Positions 55,535 to 64,000 of a DNA stretch of 64,000 nt are shown piece after piece. The stretch is taken from the NCBI GenBank assembly GCA_016946835.1, contig JACVTC010000011.1:177501-241500 (forward strand). Direction: 5' to 3'. The notes under the pieces are model-generated. The model saw only the letters and a program-made list of their open reading frames with translations. It was not told where the DNA came from and did not search any database. The stretch's first letter is position 1, and each line of letters starts with the position of its first letter. The position numbers and the translations under genes are program-made. This stretch comes from Neocallimastix lanati (nom. inval.). Its lineage: Eukaryota; Neocallimastigomycota; Neocallimastigomycetes; Neocallimastigales; Neocallimastigaceae.

Positions 55535-56227
55535 TTATTATATTTTATTTTTTTTTTTTGCATAAAATAAAAATTATTGATAATTTTATACTTTATATAT
55601 ATATAAGTGTTATGAAATTATAAATAATTTAATTAAATGTGAACAAATAAAACAAAATTTAGAAATGATACCCAATGAAAAAAACGATATGTTGAAACTT
55701 GAAGAAATGAAAAATGATATAATGAATAGATATATGGAAGAGGAAGTTATACAAAATAATAATAATAATACAATTAATAATAATGATAATTTACTTCAAG
55801 ATAATAATAAAAAAGATAAGGATTATATTATAGGAAAAGAAAAATCACTTATGGATTTAACATTAAATATTGAAGATAATTCCTTTAATAAAGATGATAA
55901 TGATAATAATGAAAATAATCAAGCAATAAATTCTTTAGGAAATGTTAATTTTAGTAATATAAATACTAATATATTAGGTTTAACGGAAGAAATTGTAAAT
56001 GATAAAGTTTCAGTATATAATAAAGATTTTATTAAGGTAAGCGACCATTTAATATATATATCTTTTTCTTAATAACATAGATTTAAATATCAAAATTATC
56101 TCAATATAATATATATATTAATATTTAATAATGAATTGTATTTCATATTAATTATTTTTTTTTTTTTTTTTTTTTGATAAAATTTAATTCCAAATATATA
56201 TATATATATAAATTCATTTCACATTAA

Positions 56228-56262
<35 letters not shown>

Positions 56263-57553
56263 TTTTCAAAAATAAATTTAAAAATTTATTATCTTAAGAA
56301 AGCAAAACGATTGCTTATAAGTGACGTCAATTTAATTTTAACTTCAACTTCAAATGAAATAACACATTTTTATTATGGAAAGAAAGTTAATGATAGTAAG
56401 AAATCAATTTAAACTAATAACTAAATAATTATATATATATATATAATAGTTATTAATAAGTATATTTATTCTTTAATTAAATTTATACTTTCCATAATAA
56501 ATAATATAGCCTATACTCAAGATATGTTAAATGCTCAATTTAATGAAATACCAAAATCAGTTGCTAAAGAATTAAAAAATATTAATGAACAACTAATGAA
56601 AATTGATAATAATAATTTTATTTTAGTAAACTTGTTTCATGATTTTATTAAGGTATTTTTTTTTTTTTTTTAATTTCAATTTCAATTTTAATTTTATTTC
56701 AATTCGGTTCAGTTCAGTTCAGTTCATTTTATTTTATTTTTTATTTTTTTTTTATCTATATCTTTATCTTTATCTTTATTTTTTTATAATATAATAATGA
56801 AGTTTTTAATTAATATAAACCATTTTTATTAAATAAATTCAATTGCTAATAATAATTATTGATATCATATATATATATATATTTTAAATTTATATAGTTT
56901 TATTGTGAAGCACTCGGAACTCTTTATAAAATATTAATTCATCATAAATGTCAAAAATATACTGAATTAAATGCAGCTTTTAATAATTATTATTCGGCAA
57001 TTATAGAGAATATATTTTTAAAATTAAAGTAAGGAAAAAACAAACAAACAAACAGGCAAAATATATATATATATAAGACATTAATATTTAAAAATTTAAA
57101 TATAATATATAATATAAAAATATATGTTTTTTTTTTTTTTTTTTTTTAAATATTAATATATTTTATATTTATTTCCTTATATATAGTGTGTTGAAAGTTG
57201 AAATTATGGAATCTTTATATACTGAAGAAACAATATCAGCATTAATTAATATACGGTAGTTATTTTTTGTTTTTTATTTTATTTTATTTTTGTTTTATTA
57301 AAAATCGAAAGTTATATATATACCAATTCATATATTTATTTTTATTATATTTAATTATTTAATATTTTTCAATAGAGAAACATTCTTAATGAAAAAAGAA
57401 GAAGTTGAAAACCAATTAAATATTTTAAATGAACGTTTAATGGAATATGAATATGCTGGTGAAGAATTTAATGAATTAGCTACAAATTACTCAAATATTA
57501 TTAATGAAATTAGAATAATGAATAATGATATTGAAAAAATGAATCAATCTTAA
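54771..57553 (+). CDS. HAUS4: Augmin complex subunit, HAUS4-like
   Basis: Eight exons: 54771-54980, 55287-55418, 55608-56036, 56299-56395, 56510-56652, 56898-57028, 57187-57255, 57376-57553. They join in frame to 462 residues. Augmin binds the sides of spindle microtubules and recruits the gamma-tubulin ring complex to start branches. The N-terminus NIYFNKLLQDIEEKNLLE resembles the NPYFSKLL start of the HAUS4 domain, and KKEYLENKLLYELVLDLV fits the following helix. The C-terminal third (ILKLE/VLKVEIMESLYTEETI, then LNERLMEYEYAGEEFNELA) follows the HAUS4 order of ILKLRMEELK..YT and LNSYE.LGEEFDRLV. The rest is predicted coiled coil. The protein is longer than the vertebrate one because exon 3 codes for an Asn/Asp-rich insert (about residues 140-230). 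Every junction is GT-AG. The identification rests on memory of the family and alignment by eye; another coiled-coil spindle protein is less likely. Confidence 0.82.
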
Positions 57554-58150
57554 GAAGAAGAAGAAAAAAGAATATATAAAAAAAATTGTTTGGACTAATT
57601 TTTTGTAAATTATTAGACCTAAACATTCGTGAATTAATAAATAGAAACTATTATAAAAAATTTATTTATTTATTTATCTATTACAATTAATTATATATAT
57701 TAATAATATTTTTTTCATTATTATAAAAAATATATTTAATACATATAAAATGAAAAAAGGATACAAAAAAAAATAATAAAATAAAAACGATATAACTAAT
57801 GTATAAAGTATGAAAATTTCAAATAAAAAAAATATTTTTTTGTTTTTTATTAATTTTTATTTTTTTAATATATATATATATTTTCATTATCATTTTCATT
57901 TTTTTTTTTATTTAAAAAATTTTAAATTAATAACCTATTTTTAGAAAAAAAGCAACCAATAAATTTAAAGATTTGAAAATTTAATTTTTGTTAATCAAAA
58001 AACAAAAAAAAAAAAAAAGAGAAAAAAATAAAAAAATAATAAATAAAAAAATAGAAAATATAATTTTTATTAAATATATATTAATATAATTATTTTGTTC
58101 ATCTTTATAAATATATATCTTTTTTTTAATATATAATTACATAATATAAC
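57554..58150. other. AT-rich intergenic DNA
   Basis: No gene is seen; A/T runs and TA repeats only. It is the 5' flank of the SmD2 gene. Confidence 0.7.
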
Positions 58151-59187
58151 ATGTCGTAAGTACTCAAAAGAGAATATAATTATATATATTTTAATATTTA
58201 AAATAAATTATTACTTTTATATTTTTTTATTATTATTTTTATATACGATGAATATAAATATATATTTTTTTTAAAAAAAAAATTAATAGATGTTTCAAAT
58301 TTGAGATTTAATAATTCTAAATATTTGGATGTTAGATTCATTTTTTTTTTATTGCAATTAATATAATTCAATGGTTATCAAATTAAATTAAATATCGTTT
58401 AATAATTACTGTCATTTTTATTATTATTTTTTTGCAATAATCATCAAAATAAGTATTTTATCTTAAAACGACGAATAAAGAGAACTATCATTGAATGAAA
58501 AATTTAATGATAAAATTAGAATTAAATAAATATTAAAAAACGTATTTTGAATCCTTCTATCTATATATAATATATATTATTATTATTATTATTATTCTTT
58601 ATCAAGATACAAAATAAAATACAATTTTATATAAAGGAATAAATTTTAATAAAGTTCTTTTTATGTCATTATAATAAAATTTCAAATATATTTAATTTAT
58701 TGATGAATATAATTATTTAAGGAAGTATTGAAATTTGAATTATTTTTATATAAAAATTTGGATGAATTTATATATCAATAATAATTGTTTCAATTTAATC
58801 AAAAATGAAATTTTAAAAATTGTTTTAAAATTATTAATATTGAATATAATTTCATAACAGCAAATGTATATATATTTTAAATAGTATCTTTTTTTTTTAA
58901 ACAAAATAATAATAATAATGAAAGCAGTCAATTAAATGTTTAAGAAATATTTTGGATATCTTTATTGATATGAAATCTTTATCTTTTAGATAAATTTTAC
59001 ATTATTTTTTTTAAAATTATAATTAAAATTAATTTTTTTATATATTATAAATTATTTTCTTTCATATAATATATTAATAATATTTTTGATATTTATATAA
59101 TATATATATGTTAATAATGTTTTTGATATTTATATCCTATATATATGTAACATCTATTTCATGATAAATTAATTAATTGAAATAATG

Positions 59188-59250
<63 letters not shown>

Positions 59251-59628
59251 AAAGTGCTCCAGAAAAACCAAAGTCAGAAATGACAGAAGAAGAACTTCGT
59301 AAAATCGAAGAAGAAGAATTCAATACTGGCCCACTTTCTGTTTTATCTCAATCAGTTAAGAATAATACTCAAATTTTGATCAGTTGTAGAAATAATAGAA
59401 AGTTATTAGCTAGAGTTAAAGCTTTTGATCGTCACATGAATATGGTTTTAGAAAATGTTAAGGAAGTAAGTTTTTTTTTATTAATTTTTTTATTAGAAAA
59501 TATATTATGTATAGCCAAAAAAAAAAAAAAAAAAAAAAAAAATAAGGATTGTTTATAGAATTAATTAAATATTCATATTATGAAATATTCAAATAATATA
59601 TTTAAATAATTCAAAAATTGCAATATCC

Positions 59629-59669
<41 letters not shown>

Positions 59670-60444
59670 TGAATAATAATAGTAATATTAATAATGATAA
59701 TGATAATTATAATAATAATAAAGTAATAAAAATAAAATAATAATAATTAAATAATAACAATATTAATGATAGTAATGTTTTTACTAATTATAATTTAATA
59801 ATAATAATTATAATGATAAACTTAATATTTCATAAATAAAATAGATGTGGACTGAAACTCCAAAAACTGGTAAGGGTCAGAAGAAGGCAAAACCAGTTAA
59901 TAAGGATAGATTTATTCCAAAAATGTTCCTTCGTGGTGATTCTGTAAGCAATTATTTTTTTGTCTCTATATATAATATTATATTTTTTATATGAGTTTAA
60001 AATTATTAATATTGAAAGAGCAGCAAAAATAAATAAATAATAAATATATATATATATTATTAAACTCGTTTATTAAATAATTAACCTTTTTTCTTTATTG
60101 AACTTTTTTTTTATATTTTTATTAAAAATATAAAAAAATTTAAAATATATATATATACCTTTGAAATATTACTTAATAACTAACAGGTTATTTTAGGTAA
60201 AAATAATAAATAGTACATGTGTTTTTAATAATAGTTAATCATAAATATATTATTTTTAAAATCTATTATTTTTACATTATTTATTTATTTTTGTCATCCA
60301 AATTAAAATAAAAAACTAACCAATAAACAAAAATTTATAGATTATACTAATTTGTTTTTTATTTTTATTTTTATTTTTATTTTTTTATTTTTCTTTATTT
60401 TATAATTACATTTATATTTAGTTTTGAGAAACATTCAAAATTAA
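58151..60444 (+). CDS. SNRPD2: Small nuclear ribonucleoprotein SmD2
   Basis: Five exons: 58151-58155 (5 nt), 59255-59465, 59845-59943, 60187-60196 (10 nt), 60422-60444. They join to 115 residues, against 118 in human. SmD2 is one of seven Sm proteins forming the ring around the Sm site of spliceosomal U1, U2, U4 and U5 snRNAs. The Sm fold is nearly invariant: [55 protein letters not shown], and [20 protein letters not shown]. The N-terminus [12 protein letters not shown] needs the 5-nt exon ATGTC spliced over a 1.1-kb intron; the reading then matches MS...KPKSEMT of other species. At the 3' end GTTATTTTAG spliced to TTTTGAGAAACATTC gives [10 protein letters not shown], restoring the last beta strand (VIVVLRNP in human). 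Reading on without this splice gives VILGKNNK, which lacks it. The tail after RN is shortened. Confidence 0.96.
59625..59669. repeat. (AAT)n array in SmD2 intron 2
   Basis: About 14 AAT units in the intron between exons 2 and 3. An A run of about 23 at 59,518-59,541 lies in the same intron. Confidence 0.85.
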
Positions 60445-63814
<3,370 letters not shown>

Positions 63815-63822
63815 ATGAAAGG
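63815..63822 (+). other. Possible tiny first exon of a gene continuing past the window
   Basis: ATGAAAGG is followed by a good donor (GTAAGA) at 63,823. In this window other genes begin with first exons of 3-5 nt, so this could be the start of a gene whose body lies beyond 64,000. It may equally be chance. Confidence 0.15.
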
Positions 63823-64000
63823 GTAAGATACATTAAATTATTTAGATATATCTTATACATTAACTCAACATATTTAGTTTCTAATAATACTGTTAATTTA
63901 CTATTATATTATTTAATATATTAAATCATGATATATATATATATATAAATAATAAATATTATAATAAAAAATATATATAATAAATTATTATAATATAAAT

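Noticed and set aside
60187-60213. SmD2 ending VILGKNNK by reading through the donor at 60,197
   Set aside because: This loses the last Sm beta strand, whereas splicing to 60,422 restores VILVLRN as in other species.

Overview
The window is extremely AT-rich eukaryotic nuclear DNA: spliceosomal introns with GT(A/G)A-type donors and AG acceptors, long homopolymer A/T tracts, (TTA)n, (AAT)n and (AAAT)n arrays, and coding islands that stand out by their higher GC. The base composition, intron style, Asn-rich low-complexity stretches and transposon content fit an anaerobic gut fungus (Neocallimastigomycota); a dictyostelid-like amoeba is the main alternative. This assignment is inference, not proof.

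Layout. 1-1.4 kb: relics of a non-LTR retrotransposon and an unidentified decayed coding stretch. 2.3-3.0 kb (minus): intact intronless HEAT-repeat gene, possibly acquired by transfer. 4.4-5.0 kb (minus): ankyrin-repeat pseudogene, followed by a ~516 bp (TTA)n array. 6.2-12.6 kb (minus): three non-LTR retrotransposon copies nested in one another, two insertions marked by clear target-site duplications; the youngest keeps a 1076-codon reverse-transcriptase ORF. 12.98-14.74 kb: a cluster of six full and one partial ~140 bp GC-rich units with compensatory base changes in at least three predicted helices, the best candidate for an undescribed structured-RNA family. 14.7-32.9 kb: gene-poor DNA with a fold-back MITE. 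32.9-38.4 kb: two decayed Ty1/copia elements in divergent orientation. 38.4-46.3 kb: gene-poor, with one GC-enriched island. 46.35-47.3 kb: predicted two-segment membrane protein. 48.8-51.3 kb: second MITE copy, LTR-element relic and a heptanucleotide array.

51.8-60.4 kb is a conventional housekeeping block, all on the plus strand: a seven-exon 3-hydroxyacyl-CoA dehydratase (very-long-chain fatty acid elongation, ER), an eight-exon augmin subunit HAUS4-like gene (microtubule branching) and a five-exon snRNP core protein SmD2. These have unrelated roles; nothing suggests co-regulation. All three models close in frame. SmD2 needs a 5-nt first exon and a 10-nt internal exon; the dehydratase needs a 19-nt exon. 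60.4-64.0 kb is AT-rich intergenic DNA with a possible start of another gene at the very end.
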